Below, in pieces: positions 19,309 through 27,800 of a stretch of DNA of 64,000 bases. The notes below the pieces were generated by a model that was not told the origin of the DNA, did not search any database, and saw only the letters and a program-made list of their open reading frames with translations. Origin of the DNA: Bradyrhizobium sp. 170 (lineage in GTDB: Bacteria > Pseudomonadota > Alphaproteobacteria > Rhizobiales > Xanthobacteraceae); contig NZ_CP064703.1 of the NCBI RefSeq assembly GCF_023101085.1, positions 3,410,001 through 3,474,000 on the forward strand, read 5' to 3'. The translations under genes were made by a program, and so were the position numbers. How positions within the stretch are numbered: position 1 is the stretch's first letter; every line of letters starts with the position of its first letter.

Positions 19309-19751
19309 GGGATGTCCATTACGATTGTTGCACCAGGTACTGAATTCGCAAATTCACCCAAAGGTCTCCGTGCAGCCGGTCACATCCGGATCTGCAATAT
19401 CCGCACCATGACCGGAACCCGTAGGTAATCCCCACCCCAAGTAGATGGAAGCGCAAGACTATGTGTCAAAAATTGTGCGGCGAGAAAAGGTGCATCGCGC
19501 AATGGTTACTAAGCTATAGGTAATGAAATACCTAAAGCGCGCTGCGAGGAACCGTTGCTCCTCACTGGTTCGTCACTTTGTCGCCCATCTGGACGGGCTA
19601 TACCGGCCCCGAACGCCTGTTCCGGTCCGTTTTGGCGGCTTCGTTTGAACCGTCGGGGAAGTAACCAAAACAACATTAGATCGGCTTCAGGAACTCCGCT
19701 AGACAGCGGGCGTTTTCGCCCAGCTCTCCTTGAGATTTAGAAAGAAACGAA
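19309..19751. other. Divergent intergenic region between ispH and hpnN
   Basis: About 440 bases that must hold the divergent promoters of ispH-hpnH and hpnN. A small dyad TAGGTA-N6-TACCTA lies at 19517-19534, and TAGGTAAT also occurs at 19422-19429. A GGAAC is present at 19548, but no CGTT lies at the spacing expected of an EcfG promoter. No gene was seen. Confidence 0.4.
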
Positions 19752-22340
19752 GTGCTGACCAGTATTGTCGTCGCCATCGTCAGAACCTGTACGCGGTTTG
19801 CCACTCTCGTCGTCATCGTCTCGCTGCTTCTGGCGGTCGGAGCGAGCTACTATGCCGCCCGGCACTTCGCCATCAACACAGACATCAACACGCTGATTTC
19901 GCCCGACCTCGACTGGCGCAAGCGCGACAACCAGTTCGAGCAGGCGTTCGACCGCGAAAAACTGATTCTCGCCGTCGTCGAGGCGCCGACGCCCGAACTC
20001 GCCAGTGCCGCGAGCAAGGCGCTTTTCACAAAGCTCTCCGGCGACACCAAGCATTTCGAATCGGTGCAGCCGCTGGGTTCCGGCGAGTTCTTCGAAAAGA
20101 ACGGGCTGTTGTTCTTGCCGGTGGAGGAAGTCGGCAAGGTCGCCGGCCAGCTCGAAGCCGCAGCCCCCCTGATCGAGATCATGGCCGGCGATCCCTCGAT
20201 CCGCGGCCTGACCGGCGCGCTGGAAACCGGGCTTGCCGGCGTCAAGCGCGGACAGGTCAAGCTCGACAATACCGAACGGCCCTTCAACCTGATCAGCCAG
20301 ACCGTCGAGGACATCCTGAACAAGGGGACGGCGACGTTCTCCTGGCGCGAACTCACCAGCGACAAGCCATTGACCGATGCCGATCGCCGCGCCTTCATCG
20401 AGTTCAAGCCGAAGCTCGACTACAGCGAACTGGAACCCGGCAAGGGTGCGACCGAGGCGATCCGGCAGGCCGCGACCGATCTCAATTTTGCGGGCCAGTA
20501 CAGCGCGCGCGTGCGGCTGACCGGCCCGGTTCCGATCGCGAATGAGGAATATTCGACCGTGCAGGACGGCGCGATCGTCAACAGCGTCGTCACGGTGCTC
20601 ATTGTCCTCGTCATTCTCTGGATGGCGTTGCATTCCTCGAAAATCATCTTCTCGGTGTTCGTGAACCTGTTCATCGGCCTTTCGCTCACGACCGCGGTCG
20701 GCCTGATGATGGTGGGGTCGCTGAACCTGCTGTCGATCGCCTTTGCCGTGCTGTTCGTCGGCCTCGGCGTCGATTTCGGCATCCAGTTCAGCGTCCGCTA
20801 CCGCTCCGAGCGATTCAAGAACGAGGATATGGCGCTGGCGCTGGAGAGCGCGGCCAGACGCTGCGCGGTGCCGCTTTCGCTCGCCGCGATGGCGACCGCC
20901 GCCGGCTTCCTGTGTTTCCTGCCGACCGACTACAAGGGCATTTCCGAACTCGGCAAGATTGCCGGCGCCGGCATGCTGATCGCGTTCCTCACCAGCATCA
21001 CGTCCCTGCCTGCCATGCTGAAGCTGCTTCACCCGCCCGGCGAAAGCGAGCCTGTCGGTTACGCGTTTCTGGCGCCGGTGGACGAATTCCTCGAAAGGCA
21101 TCGCGTCATTATCGTCGTTGGCACGCTGCTCCTGGTCGTGGCCGGCCTGCCGCTGCTCTATTTCATGAAGTTCGACTTCAACCCGATCAACCTGCGCAAT
21201 CCAAAGGCTGAATCGATCGCGACTTTCCTCGACCTGCGCAAGGACCCCAACACCGGCGCCAACGCCATCAACGTGCTGACCACTTCGGAAGCGGAAGCGA
21301 AGAAGATCGAGGCGCGGCTGGAAAAGCTGCCGGAAGTTCTTCGTGTGATGTCGATCGACAGTTTTGTCCCCGAGGATCAGCCGGCAAAGCTGCAACTGAT
21401 CGCGAAGGCGGCGAGGGTGGTGGGGCCTGCGCTCAATCCCGACTCGGTCGATGCGGCGCCCTCGGATGAAGAGAATGTGGAGGCGCTGAAGAGTTCGGTC
21501 GACAGCCTGCGCAGAGCCGCCGGCGACGGCAAGGGTCCGGGCGCGGTTGCCTCACGAAGGCTGGCGGATGCGCTGTCGAAACTTGCCGGAAGCAACCAGG
21601 CGACGCGCGACAAGGCGCAGAACATTTTCGTCGCCCCGCTCAAGATCGTGTTCGATCAGCTCAAGAACACGATGCAGGCAGGCCCCGTCACGTTGAAGAC
21701 GCTGCCGCCGGAACTGTTGAACAGCTGGAAATCCAAGGATGGGTTGATCCGCGTCGAGGCGTTGCCGAAGGGCGATCCCAACGACAACGACAATCTCCGC
21801 CGCTTTGCCGATGCGGTCCTGGCGGCCGAGCCGAATGCGATCGGCGGGCCGGTGTCGATCCTCAAATCCGGCGACACTATCGTGAAGGCGTTCATCCACG
21901 CCGGCATCTGGGCGCTGCTGGTGATCAGCCTGTTGCTCTATCTGACGCTGCGGCGGATCTCCGACGTGCTGATGACGATGGTGCCGCTTTTGGTGGCCGG
22001 CGCGGTGACGCTGGAGCTTTGCGTGCTGATCGAGCTGCCGCTCAACTTCGCCAACATCGTCGCATTGCCGCTGCTGCTCGGCGTCGGCGTCGCCTTCAAG
22101 ATCTACTACGTCACGGCCTGGCGCGAGGGCAGAACTAACCTGCTGCAGTCGAGCCTGACGCGCGCGATCTTTTTCTCGGCGCTGACGACCGCGACCGCAT
22201 TCGGAAGCTTGTGGCTATCCAGTCATCCCGGCACCGCCAGTATGGGCAAATTGCTGGCGCTGTCGTTCGTCATCACGCTGGCCGCGGTGCTGCTGTTCCA
22301 GCCGGCGCTAATGGGCAAACCGCGCGATGTCGGGGAGTAG
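19752..22340 (+). CDS. hpnN: Hopanoid transporter HpnN (RND/MMPL family)
   Basis: Inner-membrane RND protein that moves hopanoids to the outer membrane. The 862-aa protein has an N-terminal helix, a large periplasmic domain starting NTDINTLISPDLDWRKR (a family hallmark), a helix bundle containing AVLFVGLGVDFGIQFSVRY, then a second copy of this arrangement ending FFSALTTATAFGSLWLSSHPG. The start is GTG at 19752; no nearby ATG gives the N-terminal helix. Its 3' end overlaps the convergent DUF2147 gene by 33 bases. It lies next to ispH-hpnH and hpnO. Confidence 0.93.
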   Translation: MLTSIVVAIVRTCTRFATLVVIVSLLLAVGASYYAARHFAINTDINTLISPDLDWRKRDNQFEQAFDREKLILAVVEAPTPELASAASKALFTKLSGDTKHFESVQPLGSGEFFEKNGLLFLPVEEVGKVAGQLEAAAPLIEIMAGDPSIRGLTGALETGLAGVKRGQVKLDNTERPFNLISQTVEDILNKGTATFSWRELTSDKPLTDADRRAFIEFKPKLDYSELEPGKGATEAIRQAATDLNFAGQYSARVRLTGPVPIANEEYSTVQDGAIVNSVVTVLIVLVILWMALHSSKIIFSVFVNLFIGLSLTTAVGLMMVGSLNLLSIAFAVLFVGLGVDFGIQFSVRYRSERFKNEDMALALESAARRCAVPLSLAAMATAAGFLCFLPTDYKGISELGKIAGAGMLIAFLTSITSLPAMLKLLHPPGESEPVGYAFLAPVDEFLERHRVIIVVGTLLLVVAGLPLLYFMKFDFNPINLRNPKAESIATFLDLRKDPNTGANAINVLTTSEAEAKKIEARLEKLPEVLRVMSIDSFVPEDQPAKLQLIAKAARVVGPALNPDSVDAAPSDEENVEALKSSVDSLRRAAGDGKGPGAVASRRLADALSKLAGSNQATRDKAQNIFVAPLKIVFDQLKNTMQAGPVTLKTLPPELLNSWKSKDGLIRVEALPKGDPNDNDNLRRFADAVLAAEPNAIGGPVSILKSGDTIVKAFIHAGIWALLVISLLLYLTLRRISDVLMTMVPLLVAGAVTLELCVLIELPLNFANIVALPLLLGVGVAFKIYYVTAWREGRTNLLQSSLTRAIFFSALTTATAFGSLWLSSHPGTASMGKLLALSFVITLAAVLLFQPALMGKPRDVGE

Positions 22341-23012
22341 GCAGATATCGCCGATATCGGCGGGTTGGCCGGGCGCGGCCGCTGCCTGCTTCTGAGCGGG
22401 CGCGGCCTTTGGCGCGGGCGCAGGATTGACCGCGCCCGTGGTCTTCGGTGCAGCCGGCGCAGGAGCCGGTGCCGCAGTCGTCGGCGCAGCAGTCGTCGGG
22501 GCAGCAATCTTGGGCGCTGCGCCGGGTGCACCCTTCGGCGCGCCCTTGGCCATGCTGTTGGCAGGGCTCGATGGAATCGGCGGTGCGACGCGGGTCCAGG
22601 TTTCACCGCCGCACAGGAAGCCGAGCACGCAGCCTTGAATCTCGAGCTGATCGGCGCCCACAGGCTTGATCGTCGAGCTGTAGAGCTGCCCGTCCTTGGC
22701 GTTGTAGACTTGGCCTTCCCAGGCATCGACGCCGGGCTTCTTCTTCATCTCGATCAGGATCGGCATGCCAAGCGTCGGCCGGCTCTGCTTTGCAGCGTCC
22801 GGATTGTTCTTGTCCTTGCCGCCCGGCATCTTTTCCCAGGCAACCACACCCCACATGTTACCGCTGCATTGGGCGACGCGGATGTTGGCGACACCATCGG
22901 CCACTTTCCAGTCACCGGTGGGATCGGCGGCCAGCGCCGCGCCAAGACCTGTGGCTAAAAAAACTCCCGAATAAACTATTGTACGCGCGACAGTTCTTGG
23001 GCAGTGCAACAT
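22308..23012 (-). CDS. DUF2147 secreted protein with Ala/Pro-rich C-terminal tail
   Basis: A 234-aa exported protein: a signal peptide, then a DUF2147 domain recognised by DPTGDWKVADGVANIRVAQC, GVVAWEK and a conserved C-terminal GCVLGFLCGGETWTRV. After about residue 145 follows a low-complexity tail of Pro, Ala, Thr and Lys (GAPKGAPGAAPK, TTAAPTTAAP), probably periplasmic and extended. The function is unknown. The last 33 bases overlap the 3' end of hpnN on the other strand. Its promoter region (23013-23115) is shared divergently with hpnO. Confidence 0.82.
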   Translation of the reverse strand: MLHCPRTVARTIVYSGVFLATGLGAALAADPTGDWKVADGVANIRVAQCSGNMWGVVAWEKMPGGKDKNNPDAAKQSRPTLGMPILIEMKKKPGVDAWEGQVYNAKDGQLYSSTIKPVGADQLEIQGCVLGFLCGGETWTRVAPPIPSSPANSMAKGAPKGAPGAAPKIAAPTTAAPTTAAPAPAPAAPKTTGAVNPAPAPKAAPAQKQAAAAPGQPADIGDICLLPDIARFAH

Positions 23013-23115
23013 GGTTCAGACCTATGTTTAAGTATGATGATCCAATGCGGGGGTCAAAACGCCGCATTGAGCGTTTTCAGTTGACGAAACGGCCATCAAC
23101 CGACGTATGTAGCCA

Positions 23116-24507
23116 ATGCCAGATTCATATCTAGACGTTTCCGGGCTGTTTGTAGAGCGGCAGGCGCAGCGAAGTTCCATGCATGCGCGCCACCTGAACG
23201 AGCAACTCGTCCGTGTGCTGAAGACCATCGGCTACGATGTGGGCTTTCAGAAGGGTCAAGGTCAATACCTGTTCGATCGTGACGGGGCCCGCTATCTCGA
23301 TCTACTGAGCGGATTTGGCGTTTTTGCGATCGGCCGCAATCATCCGGCGTTGCGTGAGGCGCTGAAAAGCGTCCTCGACAGCGATTTTCCCAATCTGGTT
23401 CAACTTGATGTGTCCACGCTCGCGGGCGTGCTGGCGGAACGCCTGCTTGAACATGTGCCATATCTGGACAAGGTGTTCTTTGCCAATTCCGGCGCCGAGA
23501 CCGTCGAGGCCGCGATCAAGTTCGCGCGCGGCGCGACCGGCCGCCCGGGCATTGTTTCCTGCTCGCATTCGTTCCACGGCCTGTCCTACGGTGCGTTGTC
23601 GCTGATGGACGATGCGAACTTCCGCAGCGGATTCGAGCCGCTGCTGCCGGGATGCACGCAAGTGCCGTTCAACGATCTCGCCGCCCTCGAACAGGCGTTG
23701 TCGTCGCGCCAGGTCGCCGCCTTCATCGTCGAGCCGATCCAGGGCAAGGGCGTCAACCTGCCGACGGACGAATTTCTGCCGGGCGCCGCAGCGCTCTGCA
23801 AAAAATACGGCACCATCTTCATCGCCGATGAAATCCAGACCGGCATCGGCCGCACCGGAAAATTCCTCGCGGTCGAGCACTGGAATGTCGAGCCCGACAT
23901 GGTGCTCCTGGCGAAGGCGCTCTCGGGCGGTCACGTGCCGGTCGGCGCGCTGCTGACGCGCAAGAGTATCTTCGACAAGATCTTCAACCAGATGGACCGC
24001 GCGGTCGTGCACGGCTCGACCTTTGCGAAGAACGATCTGGCGATGGCCGCCGGCATCGCGACCCTCGACGTGATCAAGCAGGAGAAGCTGGTCGAGCAGG
24101 CCGCCAAGCGCGGCGCCGAGCTTCGCCTCGCGCTGACCCGCATGGTGCCGGGCTATGAATTGCTGAAGGAAGTGCGCGGCAAGGGATTGATGATCGGCGT
24201 CGAATTCGGCCCGCCGAAATCGCTGAAGTTGAAGGCTTCGTGGAATCTGCTGGAGACCGCCAACAAGGGCCTGTTCTGCCAGCTCATCACCGTGCCGCTG
24301 TTCAAGGATCACAAGATCCTGACGCAGGTCTCCGGCCACGGCAGCCACACCATCAAGCTATTGCCGCCGCTCGTGATCACGGAAGAAGATTGCAGCTGGA
24401 TCGAAAAGTCGTTCGACGATGTCATCGCCGCCAGCCACAAGGTCCCCGGCGCGATCTGGTCGCTCGGCAAGACGCTGGTCGACAACGCGGTGCGGAAGTC
24501 GGCGTAA
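23116..24507 (+). CDS. hpnO: Aminotransferase HpnO (aminobacteriohopanetriol synthesis)
   Basis: PLP-dependent class III aminotransferase predicted to aminate the hopanoid side chain to give aminobacteriohopanetriol. The 463-aa protein has the PLP landmarks FFANSGAETVEAAIKFAR, an HSFHGLSYG block, the Asp of FIADEIQTGIGRTGKF and the Schiff-base Lys in LLAKALSGGHVPVGA. Generic class III enzymes such as acetylornithine aminotransferase are an alternative, but adjacency to hpnN and the extended C-terminus (residues 430-463) favour HpnO. ATG at 23116; a second Met at residue 22 is possible. Confidence 0.88.
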   Translation: MPDSYLDVSGLFVERQAQRSSMHARHLNEQLVRVLKTIGYDVGFQKGQGQYLFDRDGARYLDLLSGFGVFAIGRNHPALREALKSVLDSDFPNLVQLDVSTLAGVLAERLLEHVPYLDKVFFANSGAETVEAAIKFARGATGRPGIVSCSHSFHGLSYGALSLMDDANFRSGFEPLLPGCTQVPFNDLAALEQALSSRQVAAFIVEPIQGKGVNLPTDEFLPGAAALCKKYGTIFIADEIQTGIGRTGKFLAVEHWNVEPDMVLLAKALSGGHVPVGALLTRKSIFDKIFNQMDRAVVHGSTFAKNDLAMAAGIATLDVIKQEKLVEQAAKRGAELRLALTRMVPGYELLKEVRGKGLMIGVEFGPPKSLKLKASWNLLETANKGLFCQLITVPLFKDHKILTQVSGHGSHTIKLLPPLVITEEDCSWIEKSFDDVIAASHKVPGAIWSLGKTLVDNAVRKSA

Positions 24508-24514
24508 AATCCTC

Positions 24515-24600
24515 GTAGCCCGGATGAAGCGAAGCGTAATCCGGGGACGTCTCCCCAGTTGATGAATATCCCGGATTGCGCTGCGCTCCATCCGGGCTAC
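24515..24600. repeat. Palindromic repeat, GTAGCCCGGATG type
   Basis: An 86-bp dispersed element with perfect 12-bp inverted ends, GTAGCCCGGATG and its complement. The inner arms, about AAGCGTAATCCGGG and CCCGGATTGCGCT, can also pair. A second copy is at 56652-56736. It sits just after hpnO and upstream of the GFA gene. Confidence 0.85.
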
Positions 24601-24633
24601 ACACTCCACAGCTATCGTCCTCGGAGAACGAGC

Positions 24634-25043
24634 ATGAGCGACATCACCGGCGGCTGTCATTGCGGCGCCATCCGCTACCAGGTCGAGGGCGAACTGATCG
24701 TTCATGCGTTGTGCCACTGCACCGATTGCAGACGCCACGCCGGCGCGCCTGTTGTCGGCTGGACGATGTACGCCGAGGATGCGGTCAAGGTGACGAAGGG
24801 GCAGCCCAAGATCTACGAGTCTTCGGAGAGCATGGCCGGCGGCAGTTCTGCGCCAACTGCGGCACGGGTCTCTTCTATACCAACGCAAACTTCTTGCCTG
24901 GCATCATCGATATTCAGAGCGCGACCTATGACGATCCCAATGCCGTCCCCGCGATGGTGCATATCCAGACAGCCGAGCGGTTGCACTGGATGGAGAGCGC
25001 ACACGAACTGCCGACCTTCGAGCGCTATCCGCCGCAGACATAG
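24634..25043 (+). pseudogene. GFA-family (Mss4-like zinc) protein, frameshifted
   Basis: A glutathione-dependent formaldehyde-activating (GFA/CENP-V) family protein with a small zinc fold. The first frame gives MSDITGGCHCGAIRYQVEG, then CHCTDCRRHAG, up to IYESSE. The rest (HGRRQFCANCGTGLFYTNA and onward to RYPPQT) is in another frame. The break is at 24826-24830, where GAGAG reads as if GA had been inserted. Joining the frames restores all zinc cysteines (CxC, CxCxxC, CxxC) and a normal length of about 135 aa. It is either a recent pseudogene or an assembly error; the first frame otherwise runs on with nonsense to 25161. Confidence 0.8.
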
Positions 25044-25060
25044 CTGCTGCTCGGATTCGC

Positions 25061-25143
25061 AGGGCGGATTCGCGAAACGTAATCCGCCGCTAGTCTCACC
25101 AGTCAATGCTTGTAGGCGGATTACGCTGCGCGAATCCGCCTAC
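25061..25143. repeat. Palindromic repeat, GTAGGCGGATT type
   Basis: Two related arms: the left one contains GGCGGATTCGCG and AATCCGCC, the right one (25112-25143) is itself an inverted repeat, GTAGGCGGATT-N10-AATCCGCCTAC. It lies right after the GFA pseudogene. The remaining bases to 25360 hold no recognisable gene. Confidence 0.75.
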
Positions 25144-25360
25144 AGCACTGCCGCGCAATAGCGAAAGTGTTGCGCCCATCGTTTCATTTGTAGGCGAATA
25201 TTCTGCGCATTTGCTGGTGAAGATTTTCCGCGCGTTCACGCCATCGGGTTTTTCGCGCACGGCTTTTCACATCGCGGTGAGAACTTTCGTCCAGCTATCC
25301 GCTTTTGCGATGCGATACCCAATTGGGTGGGGTGACTTCATAACAAAGAGGATCTCACCG

Positions 25361-25627
25361 ATGACCAAGTCGATCCCAACACTCGCCGCCGCGTTTCTGA
25401 TGACCGCGATCGCAACGCCCGTGTTCGCGCAAGCTGCGATCCAGGAGCCCGGCGCCTTCGCCTTCTACCATCCCAACGCCGATGTGCTCGGCGGCCGGCC
25501 GGCCTATCGATCGTTCGATCAATCGAATGCCTATTACAATTCCAACGCTTATTACAACGAAGCTGTGCCCGCGCCGCGGCTGCGGCAGAGGTCGGTCGCG
25601 CCAAGGCATTATCGCAGGGCGCAGTAA
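25361..25627 (+). CDS. Small secreted Tyr/Asn-rich protein
   Basis: An 88-aa precursor with a clear signal peptide (MTKSIPTLAAAFLMTAIATP, then VFAQA). The mature peptide is rich in Tyr, Asn and Arg, with a repeated YYNSNAYYNEA unit and a basic tail (PRLRQRSVAPRHYRRAQ). ATG at 25361 is preceded by AAGAGGA. The family is unnamed to me; similar short exported peptides are common in bradyrhizobia. Confidence 0.65.
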   Translation: MTKSIPTLAAAFLMTAIATPVFAQAAIQEPGAFAFYHPNADVLGGRPAYRSFDQSNAYYNSNAYYNEAVPAPRLRQRSVAPRHYRRAQ

Positions 25628-25794
25628 CGCGAGCGACGCGCCGAACAGAAGCCGGGGCGCCCGTCGCGAACCGGGCAGGATCGTGACCGCATCACGCATG
25701 CGGGCCGGTCAAGTCCGCACGTCCCGCTTGACGATTGACTTCCACGCCTGCGGTGCCAGACTTTGCGCAGCGCTACAGGGGTGGAGACGTCCGC

Positions 25795-27666
25795 ATGGCC
25801 AGCCTTTCGGCTTCGAACCATGTCGCCCGCGTTTTGTCCGTCGCCGATCAGGTGACCGACATCGATAACGGTTCGCGGATCGCGAATTCATGGCGGCGCT
25901 GCCTGATCGACCACAAGCTCGATCCCGCCCGCCGCGGGCCGCCGCAGACGTTTACCGAAGCGGAAGTAAGGCACGTCGCCGAGCCGATGGAGGAGTTGAT
26001 CCGCGTCGCGGTCCCCGAACTGGAGGATCTCGCGCGTGTCCTGCGAGATGCCGGATATTGCGTCAACCTGGCCGATCCCAACGCGACCATGTTGCTCAGC
26101 CGCCTTCCGGGCGGGACCGATGACCGGATGTTCCTGCAATGGAAGGTCTACACGGGATCGAATTTCTCGGAATCGTTCGAGGGAACCAACGGGCTCGGCA
26201 CCGCGCTCGCCGAGCAGAAGCCGATCCTGGTGCATCGCGATGAACATTTTCGCGAGCAGTGGGGCATCTTCAGTTGCGCGGTGGCGCCGCTGTTCGACCA
26301 TGGCGGCGGTCTCGCCGGCGCGGTTAACATCACGTCCTGCCGCGACGACCTCAGCCGCGCCGCGCACCAGCTCGCGCTGTCGGTCACCATGGAAGCCACG
26401 CGCCGGATCGAGCGCTCGATCTTCCGCCGCCGTTTTCGCAACGCCTGGATTGCGACGGTGCCGGGTGAAGGTGGCACCGGCCTGATTGCCTATGACGACG
26501 ATCGCCGGGTGGTCGGCGCCTGCCGGTCTGCGCGATCGATGCTGGCACTGACCGACGGCCTGCTCGAGTCCGGCATCGCATTGTCCGATGTCGTCAGGTT
26601 CGACAATCAAGCCGCAGGCAGGGCGGATGGCCGTGTCGAACTTCATCGTGTCGACGGCAGCCTGTTGGGGCAGGGGCACGTTGCGCCGCCGCTGCGCGCG
26701 AGACCGGCGCGGCTTCCACCGGTCAAACGCCGCGAAGTCCCGGCAGACCGGTTCGACCGCCTGAACCAGCTTGCCGGCAGCGATCCGGCGCTGATCAGGG
26801 GCGTCAACCGCCTGAAGAGCATCGGCGATCATAACCTGCCGATCCTGCTGCGCGGCGAGACCGGTGTCGGCAAGGACGTGTTCGCGCGCGCCATTCACGC
26901 TTCGAGCAGTCGCGCGCGGCAAAACTACGTAGCCCTCAATTGCGCGGCGATGCCGGAGAGCCTGATCGACGCCGAATTGTTCGGCTATGAGGCCGGAGCC
27001 TTCACCGGCGCACGGCGCGACGGCTCGAAAGGCCTGATTGTTCAGGCCGACGGCGGAACGTTGTTCCTCGACGAGATCGGCGACATGCCGATCGCGCTGC
27101 AAACGCGCCTGTTGCGCGTCTTGGAAAATCGCGAGGTCTGGCCGCTCGGAGCTTTGAAGCCGGTGGCCGTCGACATCCGCCTCATCAGCGCAACCCATCG
27201 CGATCTCGGCGGCATGGCGGAGGCCGGCAGCTTTCGCGCGGATCTTTACTACCGGCTGCGGGGCCTGGAAATCAGGCTGCCCGCCTTGCGCGAGCGCGCC
27301 GACAGGGCCGATGTGATCGCGCTGATTGCAGCTGAGGAGGCGCCCGATTGCCGGCTTGCGCCTGCGGCCTGGTCGATGCTGCTGGCCTATCCGTTCCCCG
27401 GAAACATGCGGCAGCTCCGCCACGCGTTGCGGCTCGCCGGCTGCACGGCCGAGGACGGCCTCATCACGGATGCCGATCTCGATCTGCCGCCATTCGGCGG
27501 CCGCGCCGCCGAGCCGGATTCCGCCGCGGCTGAACGGGCAGAAATCACCGAAGCGCTGCGCAGCCACGGCGGGCGCGTCGCTGATGCCGCGCGGGCGCTG
27601 CATGTCAGCCGCGCCACGCTCTACCGCAAGATCAAGCTGTTGAAGATCGACACAAGCTCACGCTAG
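25795..27666 (+). CDS. Sigma-54-dependent transcriptional activator, AcoR type
   Basis: A bacterial enhancer-binding protein that opens sigma-54 promoters. The 623-aa protein has an N-terminal GAF-like sensor (about residues 50-200, with NGLGTALAEQKPILVHRDEHF), a central AAA+ domain with Walker A GETGVGKD near residue 353, GAFTGA at 401-406 and Walker B GGTLFLDEIGD, and a C-terminal Fis-type helix-turn-helix (ADAARALHVSRATLYRKIK). ATG at 25795 follows GTGGAG. The layout matches AcoR (acetoin) and related aromatic/alcohol regulators; the ligand is unknown. Two sigma-54-type promoters lie at 36561 and 37902 in this window, but no direct link can be shown. Confidence 0.9.
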   Translation: MASLSASNHVARVLSVADQVTDIDNGSRIANSWRRCLIDHKLDPARRGPPQTFTEAEVRHVAEPMEELIRVAVPELEDLARVLRDAGYCVNLADPNATMLLSRLPGGTDDRMFLQWKVYTGSNFSESFEGTNGLGTALAEQKPILVHRDEHFREQWGIFSCAVAPLFDHGGGLAGAVNITSCRDDLSRAAHQLALSVTMEATRRIERSIFRRRFRNAWIATVPGEGGTGLIAYDDDRRVVGACRSARSMLALTDGLLESGIALSDVVRFDNQAAGRADGRVELHRVDGSLLGQGHVAPPLRARPARLPPVKRREVPADRFDRLNQLAGSDPALIRGVNRLKSIGDHNLPILLRGETGVGKDVFARAIHASSSRARQNYVALNCAAMPESLIDAELFGYEAGAFTGARRDGSKGLIVQADGGTLFLDEIGDMPIALQTRLLRVLENREVWPLGALKPVAVDIRLISATHRDLGGMAEAGSFRADLYYRLRGLEIRLPALRERADRADVIALIAAEEAPDCRLAPAAWSMLLAYPFPGNMRQLRHALRLAGCTAEDGLITDADLDLPPFGGRAAEPDSAAAERAEITEALRSHGGRVADAARALHVSRATLYRKIKLLKIDTSSR

Positions 27667-27800
27667 CTGTGAGCATGAACCCATGAATTCGAAGCCGTTG
27701 GCGGACGTCCGCTTTGGTGTGGATTTCGGGCTTGAGTCGGGCATCGCGTGAGGCCCGAAAAGTGCCGATTTTGTTGCAAAAGTCGCCCGACCTTCAACGG

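Noticed and set aside
19548..19570. Possible EcfG promoter before hpnN
   Set aside because: GGAAC is present, but the next GTT is two or three bases too close for the consensus.
19737..21395. A 552-aa open frame antisense to hpnN
   Set aside because: Shadow of hpnN codon bias; composition is dominated by His, Arg and Gln and no domain is visible.
24515..25143. CRISPR-like array
   Set aside because: The repeats are inverted, of different families and not separated by regular spacers; no cas gene is present.
27725..27759. Terminator after the sigma-54 activator
   Set aside because: A 7-bp stem exists (TTCGGGC/GCCCGAA), but the loop is over 20 bases and there is no adjacent T-tract.
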